NCBI RefSeq assembly: GCF_030272615.1
Contig: NC_081406.1
Span: forward strand, 168,350,361 to 168,414,360
DNA from: Cryptomeria japonica
Lineage: Eukaryota; Streptophyta; Pinopsida; Cupressales; Cupressaceae
Length of the DNA: 64,000 nucleotides
Direction of reading: 5' to 3'
Made by a program: the position numbers and the translations under genes. Each line of letters starts with the position of its first letter. Within the stretch, counting starts at the first letter, position 1. The notes below the pieces were generated by a model. That model did not search any database. It saw only the letters and a program-made list of their open reading frames with translations, and had not been told where the DNA came from. Shown in pieces: positions 22,049-34,215 of this stretch.

Positions 22049-22306
22049 CCCCCCCTCTCTCTCTCTCCTACCCTCCCTTCCCCCTATCTCTCTCTTTCTC
22101 CTTCTCTTCCCCTCCCCTCCCCTCCCCTCCCTCTCTGCCTCACTCTCTCTCCCTCCCCCCTCTCTCTTCCCCCCCCCCTCTCTCTCTCCCCTCTTCCCCT
22201 CCCTTCCTCCCTCTCTCTTTCTGTTTCTTTTCATCTCTCTTCCCCCCTCTACCCATCCTCCACCTCTCTCCCCTCTCTTTCTCCCCCTCTCTTTCCCTCT
22301 CTCTCT
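22049..22306. repeat. Pyrimidine (CT/CCCT) tract
   Basis: About 260 bases of nearly pure C and T on the plus strand, starting in CCCCCCCTCTCTCTCTC and including CCCCTCCCCTCCCCTCCC runs. Similar to the tract at 20385. Confidence 0.85.
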
Positions 22307-22969
22307 CAAAAACACATAAATTTTATAACACTAAAGTGGAGGAAAAAATGCTAACAATAAATTTTAGAATATGTACAAGTTAAGTTTGTGCCCACATCTT
22401 CATTTCCAACAAGCAACAATTGTAATACCAAAAAACCATATGTGGTTTTTAATGTAAAATACACGTATGGGTTTTCTTACATTATATGTGTTTCATTTCA
22501 GGGACCAAAAATACATACCAATTAAGGGAAAGTAACCCATATACATTTTCTTTAGTTAAAGTGGATTCTCAAAGTCCAAAAAAGCACAAGAGAAGCCTGC
22601 TGAAGGTCTCACTGCAACTAATTCTACTTTCCCTGCAACATTTTGAGACAATGTAAGAGATTCTTTTATTTTATATGAGTTCAAATAATTGAAATGTACA
22701 ACTCATTTGATTGTTCAATTCTTTTTGTTTGTTTAATACTTTTGATTGTCAAATTTGATGACTATTTCATATTTGTTATGATAATTTGTTAACTTGTATA
22801 ATTAATTTGTCATTTAGATGTCAAAATGAAATGGTTGGTTTTAGTAATTTCATATGTGTCCAAGTTATTTCATATACATGTCTAGGTAATTTGTAATTGT
22901 TATTTATTCTAGCTCAAATTACAATATTTATTAATATTCATAAAATTTAATAATTTAGGATGATTGATA
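22307..22969. other. Unassigned AT-rich sequence
   Basis: No coding region or defined repeat seen. It contains a CACGTATGGGTTTT element related to sequence near 20190. Confidence 0.35.
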
Positions 22970-24059
22970 CTAATGATGGGAAGGAATAAGTGAGGAATAA
23001 TTGAAGAAAAAGAGGTAGAAAGAAAAGAAAAAGGGATCACATGATAAAAATTGGAGGAGATGGTATGTCATCTATAACAGCTCATTCTAATATAGAATCA
23101 AATAACAAAACCTATATTGATGATATACACGATGGACGAAATGAAACAAATGCAATCTAAGAACAAGTGCCAATAACCACAACTATTGAGATAAGGAGTA
23201 ATCAATAAAATATTACAAATGCAAACTAATAACGCACACCAATATTAACACCTCCTAGAATTATCTGTAGGAGTATGAGAACAAAGTATGTAATTGACAT
23301 AGATGAAAAAAATTTAAAATCAATGCCCGACAAAATTCTCATTCACACTTGTAAAATAGTGGTCAATAGAATATGGAAAAAAATTATTTTGAGAGATTAA
23401 ATAGAGCTAAAAGGTGCCAATTGATCATTAAAATGATTAAAAATATAAAGTTTAGAGACACTATGAAAATCCCTGGGTTAAGATTAGCCAAAACCAATAG
23501 TGGAAAAAATAGATAAATCTAATTTCTACGCATCAAGCAATATGTTCAACATCACACACTAAAGATAGGAACATTACCCGACATGTCCTTACATCAACTA
23601 TAATGAGAATGAAAACAACAATAGCTTGTTTGGTTAGCAAACAAGTAAGTCACTAACAATAAGTATAAAAACAATACACCATGCCTTAGGGAGACATGAC
23701 AAAATTGAGGAGCATAATAATAATTATCTTTGGGAATTTTAAGGTAGACTTGCATGCAAAGACAAGGTTGTTGTTGATGCATTAAGAGCACTAATTGAAT
23801 TTTTTTTGCAAGACAGCATAAGAGTTTCACCCAATTGAAGAGATGTTGTTAGAAGGAGACTATGATCCTTTTGGATATGACAAACAAAATTTTATGAGAA
23901 ATTCGTTCAAATCTATCCTCAAGTAAGAATTAGTCCAATTTTGAAATGGCCAAAACTTTTTAATGTTAAGATAAATCATGCATGCACTACATGTTGTTGT
24001 AGGATGCATTATGAGATTTATTGTCTTATATGTTGTACTTTGCACACTAATGATGTTTG
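22970..24059 (+). pseudogene. Unrecognised gene family, copy 2, N-terminal part
   Basis: Decayed plus-strand coding sequence. A lysine- and arginine-rich start (EEKEVERKEKG or RKRGRKKRKRDH, about 22990-23045) is followed by IMRMKTTIACLVSKQVSH (about 23602) and ALRALIEFFLQDSIRVSPN (23780-23840), a stop, then RDVVRRR. The latter aligns with FIEKYWHDNISISSNARDV of copy 1. A second frame continues YEKFVQIYPQVRISPILKW, PKLFNVKINHACTTCCCRMH and YEIYCLICCTLHTNDV (23890-24059), with a CCC cluster that looks metal-binding. The frame stops exactly at the chromovirus insertion at 24060 and resumes in frame at 37702. Several stops and at least one frameshift; function unknown. Confidence 0.5.
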
Positions 24060-25849
24060 TGTAATGCTCTGCCAAGAAACTCTAAATGATTAAACTAAAA
24101 CACTTGAAAACGAGTGTAAATAATTTTTTTATAAACATTAATAAACTAAAAGATGCATTTAAGACAAACATTGCATTTAATTTGCACAAACAAAAGACTT
24201 AACTTAAACTCCTAAAGGGTTTCCCAACATGGTTTAATTAAACTAAACATTACTTAAGGTTAATTAATCCACTTAAGATTAATTTAATTATTAGGGACTT
24301 AATTACACTAATCAATGATTGTTCATACAATTGCATGTGATATCTTTAACATTTCTATGTTTCATTCATGATAATACTCTCAATTACATTACATCAATGA
24401 TTCTAACAAAAGATATAAATCCTACCATCTAATTCTTGTCATAATACATTTCTTCTACATTGCAAGATTAAAAAATTATTACATTGCACTTAAACACTAA
24501 GTCTCATAAGAATACATAACAATTATGTTAAAATTACAACTTGCCATGAAGGCATACATAAGAAAATGATACAACTGACCATATAAGGTCCAAGAACTAC
24601 AAGAATGATTCCAAGATGAACAAATAGGATCCAACTGGACATACTAGATACTCGAATCCAAAAGAGCAATTGGAAAACCTATGAAGCCAAATCTTGCAAG
24701 AAGAAATGAACACATTCGATGGAAAGTGGTACTACCACCTGACCATGTGGCTCAAAAGAGAGAGAAAAGGACCCACTAAAAAAATACAAAAGATGCACAC
24801 ATGGTCTATAGATGACATCGAGTAATCTCACATAAAGCATAAACTGACAAACATGACTCTAGACTAAAACTCCAAGTGATATCAGCAAGGCTACACACTA
24901 GTGACCATAAGGGAAGAGTGTCATCACATAGCTTGGAATAGTTATCCTAGCAGGCCTCCATAGGGCCTAACCCCCATGTTGGGTTATCCTAATAGCTTCT
25001 CCCGAACCCTCGACCCAATCGAAGTCTTATGCAGACCCAAACAATCCTTTCATGAGGACAAGGTTGTTGGTTTGCCATTCCAGGCCTTCCCACTGCATCC
25101 TGAGTCTGTACTAGCACTAAACCATGAGCGGGGTATAATTAATCTTGATTAATGTTTAAGATACCCAAACCCCTAATATATTGTTAGGTTATCACTTAAT
25201 TATCCAACTTTTGAGGGATTATCCTGCTAACCTCTTTAGGCCTGACCCCAACTTGAAAGCCACTCTTTCTTGTGACACTACACAAAATTCCCAAAAGAAC
25301 TCCAAGGCAAAAATATGAAAGTCAACTTTACAAAGGAAGTTCAAAACAACCGAGTAAAACACTTGTTCACACAAGCCCTTGCAAAATGGTTTTACCACTT
25401 GGACAAATTGGTCTACTCACGAGACATGACTACAAAAGGAAAGACAACATGAAAATGTCTAATTCCACATATACCCAAATGACTTGCAATATGACTAATT
25501 ATGAAGACAATCATAAACGAAACACACACCATTATTTATTTCAGGATAAAGATTTATTTTCTTTTCATTTAATTCACATATGACCAAGTTTTCTAAAACT
25601 TCTAAGTTTCGAAATAAATCATTCATTAACAATAATTTCACAAATTCAATTAAAAATTTCAAATCAATATTTGCTACATCAATTTAAAGTTTTAAAACCA
25701 CCATTAACACATTGAATCATATATATATAAAAAAATCATATATATCTAAATCAGATATTTTCATAAAACAAAAATTTCCTTATTTCTTCTTATTATTATT
25801 TTTTTTCAAAAATAATTTCCAACATATATATATACTGCCACGTGGGGGA

Positions 25850-25990
25850 AAGTGGGCCCATACCCCCAATAGCCCGTGGACTACCCACGACTGTGGATAG
25901 CCACAACTATGACTACCCACAACCGTGGGATCCTCATGACATGTGAGAGAGCCATGACTCCCCACAACTGTGGGGAAGCCATAATTGTTG
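25850..25990. repeat. Cluster of short palindromes in gypsy 2 LTR
   Basis: Repeated CCCACRACYGTGGG-type units about 30 bases apart (CCCACGACTGTGGA, CCCACAACCGTGGG, CCCCACAACTGTGGGG at 25960-25975). The corresponding part of the right LTR (about 36060-36150) has diverged versions. The sites could be protein-binding or hairpin-forming. Confidence 0.5.
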
Positions 25991-26015
25991 CTCCCCATAG
26001 GGGAATCCTCCCCAA

Positions 26016-26142
<127 letters not shown>

Positions 26143-27220
26143 TTTTTTTCTCTTTTTTTTAAAACAATAACTAAAAAAATAGAAAATGCTCATAAACAAA
26201 TTTAAATAGCAATATCCAGGTTTAGTAAAAAAAAACCCAGAGTATAAATTTTTCCCCTCTATTACACATTTAAAAAAATAAAATTAACAATAACCACAAA
26301 GAAAGTATATTCACAACTCTGATTAAAAACATAATTTTTTTGACAGCATGACCCCCCATTTGGGAATAAATTTATTTATTTCTTGCAAAGCTTGAAAAAT
26401 AATTTTTTTAAAACCAATTCATGAAATCACACAACTGTATATATACAACAACCATATATTCTTGAAATTTTAAACCCACAATTTGGAATTGATAAGAAAA
26501 ATTTATTGAGTTCTTACATCAAATAGTAGTTATAAAATGCATTTTAGACACAAATAAACCCCATATTCATAATAAGAAACACATGTTTCTTCATCAACAC
26601 AAAAAAATTCTAAAACAAAACATAGGTTTTAAATCCAACCTAATAAGCTTTCCTGGATGAAATTTTGAAGAAAAGCACACCAATCCCTTTCCAAACAAGA
26701 GTTCTTCAACATAGGAAATAAGATTTTCCAAAAACAAAACCTCTTAAAAAACCACTTCCAACAATAGAGAGGAATTTTTTTTCAAAATGCTAAGACACCA
26801 GAATAAAAAATGAGAACCGCCATATTTTGGAAAAATCCCCAAAATATAAAGGGATTTTCTTAAAAAAAATATCTTTTAGGTCAAATTCATTATCTCATGA
26901 AAATTGAAAATTTATTTATTTTAAAAAAAAAAAACAAAAACAAATGAACAAGGCAAAATATAAATCTCACTAATAAATAAAGCCATCAATTTAACTTACC
27001 AATTAAAAATAATTGATTTATCTATTTAAACACAAAAGTGCCCTTAATAATTTTTTTTAATTTAATTTAATAAACGCAATACACATTAATTATTAATAAC
27101 CATAAGGTATTAATAATTAATTTCTCATTAAATAACATAAGAAGAGAATAATTAAATTCATAAAATGCATAACACACAAACTCAACTAAACAAAGCAGAG
27201 ACATGACTGACATACCAACA

Positions 27221-28744
27221 TGTTGGCATGATTGGCATAACTGATTCAGATGAGATGATGCAGTTGAAGACCGATGATTGAACTGGTAGAGGATAGAAGA
27301 CTATTTGGGATGAAGAGATTGAGATTTTGTGATTAGATGACTTGATTAGTTATTTGTGTTGTCATTGATGGCAACTGATCACTAAATGATGCTAACTAAT
27401 GATTCCTATCGTTTGGTTTGTCATCTAAGTGATTTAGTCTATCAGAGACAGGATTTACTAACAATATACAAAAGACTACGAAATAGGACTATAACTGATA
27501 AATACAGAGATGTTTTACTTGAAGTGTATAATTGGTGATTTGCAGTTTTGAATGTAAGCTTGTATCATGGAAATGAGTATCTGACCAAAACCATATCTTG
27601 TGATGACTACCATAAGGCATGTTTCTATTTTCTGATGAAGCTTTGCTAGGGTTTTAGGACCAGTGAAGAAATCATCAAACTGGTAATGATTTTGATATGG
27701 CAGTGATTGACATCAAGTCTACATGTTGGTGGTAACACAACACAACCCGCGTGAATGACTTGTTTGTTGTTTTGGAATGATTTATGGAAGAATTTATTGG
27801 GAAACAATGAAATGCTTAGAAGAGTGTTTTAAGGCTTTGACTTTGTTACAGATCAAGATTTTTGTGATGAGTTATGATCAATCAATGATTGATATTGCAT
27901 TGTAATTTATTGTAATGGTTTGGATGTTGATCAGATATGATCTTTGATGATCTGTATTGTAATTCATGATGTACTTTAGGGTTTAGTGGCTGACCTAGTG
28001 GAAAGCATTATTTATGTTGACATAGTTGATGTTCATTATGTCAGTGGTCTTAGATAAGAGTGTGAAGCAATACCAGAGAAGAGTGAAATCTGCTTGAGAG
28101 TTGCACATAGTGGAGCATAACTAGATCTGATTTAGCATGTTGAAAAGTGCAAGTAACAGGTCAAATTTTTACTATTGTTTCCTAATAGTTGCAACAGATT
28201 AAATCCCTTAACCAGATAGGTCCTGACAAGCCTTAATCTTATACATCCCCTAATAGGGTAGCTCTCAAAAAGAGTGGTAAATCCTTCCACAAGGTTAATC
28301 CTAATAGGTCATTGAGCTTGTAACAAGGCTGAACATCCAAATCCCTTAACCGGGTGACTCCTAACAAGGTTTTTTCCTAACAAGGTGTATTGTAAGATCC
28401 TAATAGGGCATACTTCAAAAGAGTACAAATTCTTGTGGGTATTAACTCCCACCATGGTTTTTCCCTATTTGGGTTTCCATGTCAAAAAATATGGTGTTCA
28501 TGTGTGGAATGATTTTCATGTGATGTTATTTATTATCTTTAGTTTATTCATTATTTATGAATACATCGGTTATAGCAGTTTATCAAAGATTTATCAATGG
28601 TTACCGATACTGTTTAATGAGTTGGTATATGTGGTAAATGAAGTTGAATTTGTTGCAAGTTTGACTTGGGTTAAAAGTTTCAAATTGATGTTAATATTGA
28701 TTCGCCCCCCTCACAGTATTAACCAGATCTTCATAGAATTGACA
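27221..28744 (+). mobile_element. Copia-type solo LTR nested in gypsy 2 LTR
   Basis: A 1,524-base LTR from TGTTGGCATG to AGAATTGACA, flanked by the 5-base duplication CAACA (27216-27220 and 28745-28749). The undisturbed site is visible in the right LTR near 37131. It shares with the other copia LTRs here the AAATCCCTTAACC and CTAACAAGGT repeats, TTTTTCCCTATTTGGGTTTCC and the GATTCGCCCCCCTCA end segment, but is too different to be the same family as copia 1 and 2. No internal region, hence solo. Confidence 0.85.
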
Positions 28745-28919
28745 CAACATAGCGAAGGTTGACAGACGACCATCAAGCTCACTATCAAACAAGGCTAGGG
28801 ATTAAATTAAGGGACTTAAGACTATCTCCTCCACTTCCATCGGATTAGTTAGGTACGATTAGACCTATGGAACCAGGTGAAGTTAGTGCCTTGTACCTGT
28901 AATTCTTACATCACCGAAC

Positions 28920-28946
28920 CACACACACACACACACACACACACAC
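28920..28946. repeat. (AC)n microsatellite
   Basis: About 13 CA dinucleotides inside the gypsy 2 left LTR. The right LTR has CACATACATATATATT at the same place. Confidence 0.85.
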
Positions 28947-29316
28947 ATAAACACGGTAAACACACCGGTGAAGGAGAATCATGAATTTTCGTGTCTCACC
29001 AAAGTGAGTGATGGGAAATCATCTCCTCGCACCCATACACTTTCCACACATACACGATGACATATACATAACACATCTCATGCATAAAGTAAATGTGTTA
29101 GTACATGGTCAGTAACACATAATAAAATTAACATCTAATCATCCATAAATAAATAAAACATAAACAACATTCATTGAATCTTAAATCAAAGCATAATCCT
29201 ACATAGCATAATATCTGAATAAAACATCACCACAAAGTGTATCCACAATATCCATTGAAAAGTCAACTATGGTCAAAATAGTATCAAAAAAGTTTGATCA
29301 AGGGAGGGGAACTACA

Positions 29317-29332
29317 TCCTCCCCCATAAAAC
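29317..29332 (-). other. Polypurine tract of gypsy 2
   Basis: The minus strand reads GTTTTATGGGGGAGGA immediately before the LTR start TGTAGTTCCCC. This is the expected plus-strand primer and confirms which LTR is the 3' one. Confidence 0.75.
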
Positions 29333-29351
29333 TAGGCTTACTCTCGGAAGC

Positions 29352-30740
29352 CTAAAACAAATATGGATAAAGCTCTCTCATCTTCATTGCATCCTCCCAT
29401 GTAGATGAGGTCTCATCATTTGGGTCCCATAGGACCGTTACCTGGTCGATGGTAAGACCCTTGAGGGTCAAACCCCGATGCTGAAGAAAGCGCATGAGCT
29501 CCATGAAAAGTTGTCCATCCTCGAATTGCAATGCATTTCAATTAAGAATATCGGTTACATTAGGATGATATGGTCTAAGAACAAAAATATGAAAGTTATC
29601 ATGGATGTGGGATAGGCTCGGTGGCAAGGCAAGAGGGTAGGAAATGGGTCCTATCTTATCAAGGATCTCAAAAGGGCCAACAAAGTGAGACACCAACTTA
29701 GAACCCTTTCCATAATGCATCAGACTCTTTCATGGATGCACTCTCAAGAAAACTTGATCTCTAACAAAAAACTGATGATCCACTCTGTGAGCATCGACAT
29801 ACTTCTTTTGCCTATCCTACGCTGCTACCAAATTCTCATGAATCTTCTCAATCTACTGCTCCATATCTTGAAGCATATTTGGTCCTATACGCACCCTATC
29901 CACTAACTGGTCCTAGCTCAAAGGTGCACAACAAGGATGACCATACAATGTCTGGAAGGGAGACATACCTATGGAGCTATGATATCCATTGTTATAAGAA
30001 AACTCCACAAGATAAAGATAGTCCTCCCAGCATGACTTCTGGTCCATAACATACATGTGAAACATGTCCTCCAAAACCTGATTCACGCGCTCAGTCTGTC
30101 CATCAATCTTTGGATGATAAGCTGAACTAAAGTTCAACTAGGTCCCTAAAGCATGCTAAAATGAGGTCCAAAATGCTAAAGTAAAAACCAGATCTCTATT
30201 TGAAATAATCTACCTAGGAGTCCCATTTAGCCTCACCACATCTTCCATGAAAACTCATGCCACCACTATTGTTGTATAAGAAGATCGAATAGGAACAATA
30301 TGAGCAACTTTAGTCAATTTGTCAACAATGACCATGATGGCATTGTGATGATGTTAAGAAACTAGCAACACAACTATAAAATCCATGGAAATGATGTCCC
30401 ATTTCCAATTCGGTACCTAATTAGGCTGTAAAATCCCTACAGGATGCTAATGCTCAGTCTTAACCCACTGACACTCCAAACACTTGGAGACAAAATTGAT
30501 AATGTCACATTTCATGCTAACTGAATGACATATGTATCTCTGATCTATGCACATCTTCTTGACACCAAGATGTGTTGGGTAAGGTATACGATGGGCCTCA
30601 GTCATGATCAAAGTATGAAGTCCATCTAAAGGAGGTACATAGATATGCCCAAGATTTTGAAGAAGACCATCCACCTCAAGGTTATATCCAGAATATCTAC
30701 CCTCTAATGGTCTTCCAGTCTCAGTCACGGCTCTAACCTC
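29352..30740 (-). pseudogene. Gypsy 2 integrase with chromodomain-like tail (broken)
   Basis: Order on the minus strand: an HHCC zinc-binding region (EAHRIPYPTHLGVKKM ... CDIINFVSKCLECQWVKTEH, 30447-30640); catalytic core with WDIISMDFIV, IISNRDLVFT and FSSAYHPKIDGQTERVNQ (to about 30080); YGHPCCAPLS; then the C-terminal GSKLVSHFVGPFEILDKIG and HIHDNFHIFVLRPYHPN; and finally QVTVLWDPNDETSTWED ending YPYLF at 29352, which resembles the chromodomain of chromovirus integrases. Integrase inserts the cDNA, and the chromodomain targets chromatin. The second catalytic aspartate appears as N (SNRD where SDRD is usual), and about eight stops interrupt the frame, including 30447, 29913 and 29538. Confidence 0.85.
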
Positions 30741-32690
30741 CTGATACTAGGTGTCCTGTGGAAAAATCCCAAGGATTGTCTCTCTCAAATCCACCCTAAG
30801 GGACAATGCTATAACCTCATGCCATCTACGATTCAAAGCATCTTCCACTACATTCTCTTTCCCCTAAATATATTGAACCTCAAAATCATATTCGCAGAGG
30901 AATTCCATCCATCTCCACTGTCGAGCATTCAAGTTTGGTTGAGTAAATACATAATGCAAGCTACGATGATCACTGTGTAGCTCAAACTGATGCCCTAATA
31001 GAAAATGTTGCCACCTGAATAAATCATGAACTACAACTGCCAACTCTAAATCACAAATAGAATAGTTTGGCTCGTGGTCCTTGAGTTTGTGATACTCATA
31101 TGCTACCACACGACCATCCTACATAAGCACTGCTCCTATGCCTTGTAGAAAGGCATATGTACAAACCATTAAATCTCTGTATGGATCAGGAACTGTCAAA
31201 ATTAGTGCACTAACAAGGAGTTCCTTCATAGTATGAAAGGATGCCTCACACTGCTCTGACCAAACATATTTCTTCCCTTTCCTCTGAAGAGAAGTGATTG
31301 GGTGACCTATCTGGGGAAAACTATGAACAAAATGGCGGTAGTATTTGACCAAGCCCATAAAACTCTGAATCTCAAAAATATTAATCGACATTGACTAGTA
31401 TACAATGGCTTGGATCTTAGAAGGATCCATGGATATACTTTCTATTGAAACCACATGACTAGGATAGTTCACCTCAAATTCAAAGAAATCACACTTAGCC
31501 AAGTTGGCATAAAGTTGTTTCTCCATCAAACACTGCAATACCTATCGCAAGTGGTCCTCATTCTCTTCCATAGTTATAGATTAAATCAAAATATCATCCA
31601 AGAATACAAGTACAAACCGATCAAGTTAGGTATGGAAAAACCCATTCACGAGGCTCATGAACATTGAAGGTGTATTCGTCAACCCAAATGGCACCATTTT
31701 GAACTCATAGTGACCATAATAGGTACAAAAAAGCCATCCTATGAATGTTTGCATCATGGATACACAACTGATGATACCTAGATTTTAGATTGTTCTTAGA
31801 GAGCACGTTGGATCCCTTTACTTGATCAAAGAGATCATCTATACATGGTAATGGATACCGATTCTTGATGGTCACCTCATTCAACTATCAATAGTCTATG
31901 CATAACTGAAGGGAACCATCTTTCTTCATGAAGATAACTAGCCCACCCTAAGGAGATATAATAGGATGAATGAACCCCTTGACCAATAATTCCTCAATCT
32001 ACAACTTCAACTCAGTCAACTCCTGAGTGGTCATTTGATACGGTGCTCTGGAAATAGGTTCCTCTCTAGGAACTAAGTCAATGCAAAAATATATATCTTG
32101 CTTCGGAGGCATACTAAGAATCTGTCTAGGGAGCACATTGACATACTCCTGAATAAGAGGACGACTATCAAAGTGACTTCTTGACTTCTGTTCTCATCCA
32201 AATCCTGAAGAGAAACTGTAAAAAGCTAGCACCCCTAACACATACACCGCTTAAGATGTATAGTGGAGATTATACAGAGTGATATTGGTCTAGGAATCCC
32301 AACTATCTCAACTTTCCTACCACGGTCATCTAAACACTCTACTGTCCTCTAATGATAGTCTGCACTAGCATTGTGTGATGCTAACCAATACATCCCCAAC
32401 ACAACTCCATAAGACCCCAAAGGAATGACTCGAAGGTCAACTATGGTATCAAAGGGTCCTAGGTCCAACTCAAACCTAGGAATGAAGGAATCTATGGCCA
32501 CACATAAACCAATAGCCAACTCTACTTGCCACCTATCTGCTTGTCTAGCAAAAGTGAGCCCACATCGCTCAAAAATGGAGTAATTTATAAATGAATAAAA
32601 AGAACCCAAATCAAATAATATTGAAATAGATATAGCACCCAACACACCAGTGGAATCAATCATGATGCCTTGATGCTCTATCTGATGGTT
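30741..32690 (-). pseudogene. Gypsy 2 protease, reverse transcriptase and RNase H (broken)
   Basis: Protease region (32349-32663) with ILFDLGSFYSFI, where the catalytic triad D-S/T-G has become D-L-G. Reverse transcriptase follows with [57 protein letters not shown] and the catalytic box as FLDD (31593-31604). Then come FEIQSFMGLVKYYRHFVHSF, YVWSEQCEASFHTMKELL and RNase H with YEYHKLKDHEPNYSICDLEL and GHQFELHSDHRSLHYVF (to 30864). These copy the element RNA into DNA. Stops are frequent. At 31880 two adjacent stops stand where RQ is usual, and elsewhere a stop replaces W before GG; all fit C-to-T or G-to-A changes. Confidence 0.88.
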
Positions 32691-32789
32691 ATCAACTGCT
32701 GCAAAAACTCTATGGGATTGGCCTGCATCCCCAAAAGTAGGTTCTAAAGCTGACAGTCTTTGACTAGCTATTTGATGTGATCTCTGTGG

Positions 32790-34063
32790 ACAATGTACAA
32801 CTATGTGGTGATACTGACCACAAGAGAAACATGCTCTTCTGTCAAGTCCTCTACCTCTAGCTGACCCACTAGATTACTGAAAGATACCTCTACTAGGGGC
32901 CTAAGAAAAACTCTATGAGGATTATCCCGAAAAACTTTTTCTAGCTCACTACCAGTTCCTATCCTTCTTGAACTGAGGATTACCCCCACATTGACCTTGA
33001 AACTTCTTCTGCCTAGGTTGGAACTTTTGTTGTTGCTTCTTCTGCTAACCACCCTTGGTAGGTCTCTAAAAACACCTATATGGTTCAAAAGCCTGAGGCT
33101 GACTACCTCTAGTCCCACATTCACCAAAAGGTGCACTACCAATCTGAACCCCTAGCTGACCACCATGTGTATGGGAAAAATTCTGCTCCACTAGCCAAGC
33201 TTTCACTACAGCTAACTCAATAAATGTCAGCTCAAATACTCAAACTCCTCCATTGATATGGTCATTCAGACCTCTCATAAAGTGTTGTACCAACATTTCC
33301 TCATCATTTCCTATACCGACATAGTGTTTGATCTCATAAAATTTGTGCTTGTACCGCTCTACAGTCATACCCAATTGGTGCAACTCATGGAACTCATCTA
33401 CATGACTTTGTCTCTACTACATTGAAAGGAATCGAGCCTTGAACTTATCTAAAAACAACTCCCATGACATTGTACCTATATCCACATTGATCTTTTTCTC
33501 CTCTAGTCTCCACCAGATGGAAGAAAAAGCTCTGAGATGCATGATGGTGGATCTTTCCTTGGTGTAACTGACATATGAATGCATGAAAAAATACCTATCC
33601 AAATATATGAGCCAAGTCTCGACCTCTAGTCCACTACCCGAGCCATCAAAAGTAGGACATGATATTAGCAAATCCCTCATGTGACCAATGACTACTACCT
33701 CTTGGTCAACTGCATACTCTCTCCTCCTAGGAGACCTCCCCCTCTCTCTATCGACATGATCCTTCTGGTGTGATTCCCCAAATTGCATATTTCCCTGTTG
33801 CTTAGCCTCAGGTTTAGGATCTAGTCGAGTCAAGACGTCCTGAAGCATCTGATGCAACTCTTCCCTTTCAGGGACCTGCTGAACAGTAGGCTACTCGCTA
33901 TGCTAACTAGCATCCCTATGCTCACTCTGGTGAACATACTCAATCTTATAACACTCTCATGCATAGGCTGAGGTGAAGGATTTTGATGACCTGCCTTACA
34001 ACCCTGACCTCTACCTCTACCACTATCACGACCATGACCACAACCTTTACCCTTCCCAGCCAT
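32790..34063 (-). pseudogene. Gypsy 2 gag (broken)
   Basis: Starts MAGKGKGCGHGRDSGRGRGQ at 34063, a glycine/arginine-rich N-terminus. A frameshift near 33850 precedes LQDVLTRLDPKPEAKQQ, then the capsid-like domain LLISCPTFDGSGSGLEVETW, MHLRAFSSIWWRLEEKKINV and MSWELFLDKFKARFLSM (33417-33680). Further on are YKHKFYEIKHYVG and a CCHC zinc knuckle CFSCGQYHHIVVHC (about 32795-32836) with all four ligands present. Stops occur near 33417, 33240 and several times between 32860 and 33080. Confidence 0.82.
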
Positions 34064-34201
34064 AATCCTAAAAGCACCACAAGAACAAAAGTTTAGATCT
34101 ACACTAAGGATACTAACAAGGAAGACACAAGCATTGAGGCTTAGCAATAGGTATAGTTAGATGGGATCAAATAAAACTAGAGTACCAATGTTAAAATTTG
34201 G

Positions 34202-34213
34202 ACTCTGATACCA
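34202..34213 (-). other. Primer-binding site of gypsy 2
   Basis: The minus strand reads TGGTATCAGAGT, complementary to the 3' end of plant initiator methionine tRNA, two bases inside the right LTR. It identifies the right LTR as the 5' LTR. Confidence 0.85.
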
Positions 34214-34215
34214 AT

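Noticed and set aside
21998-22383. Serine/proline/leucine-rich ORFs on both strands
   Set aside because: Produced by the pyrimidine tract at 22049-22306, not by selection on protein.
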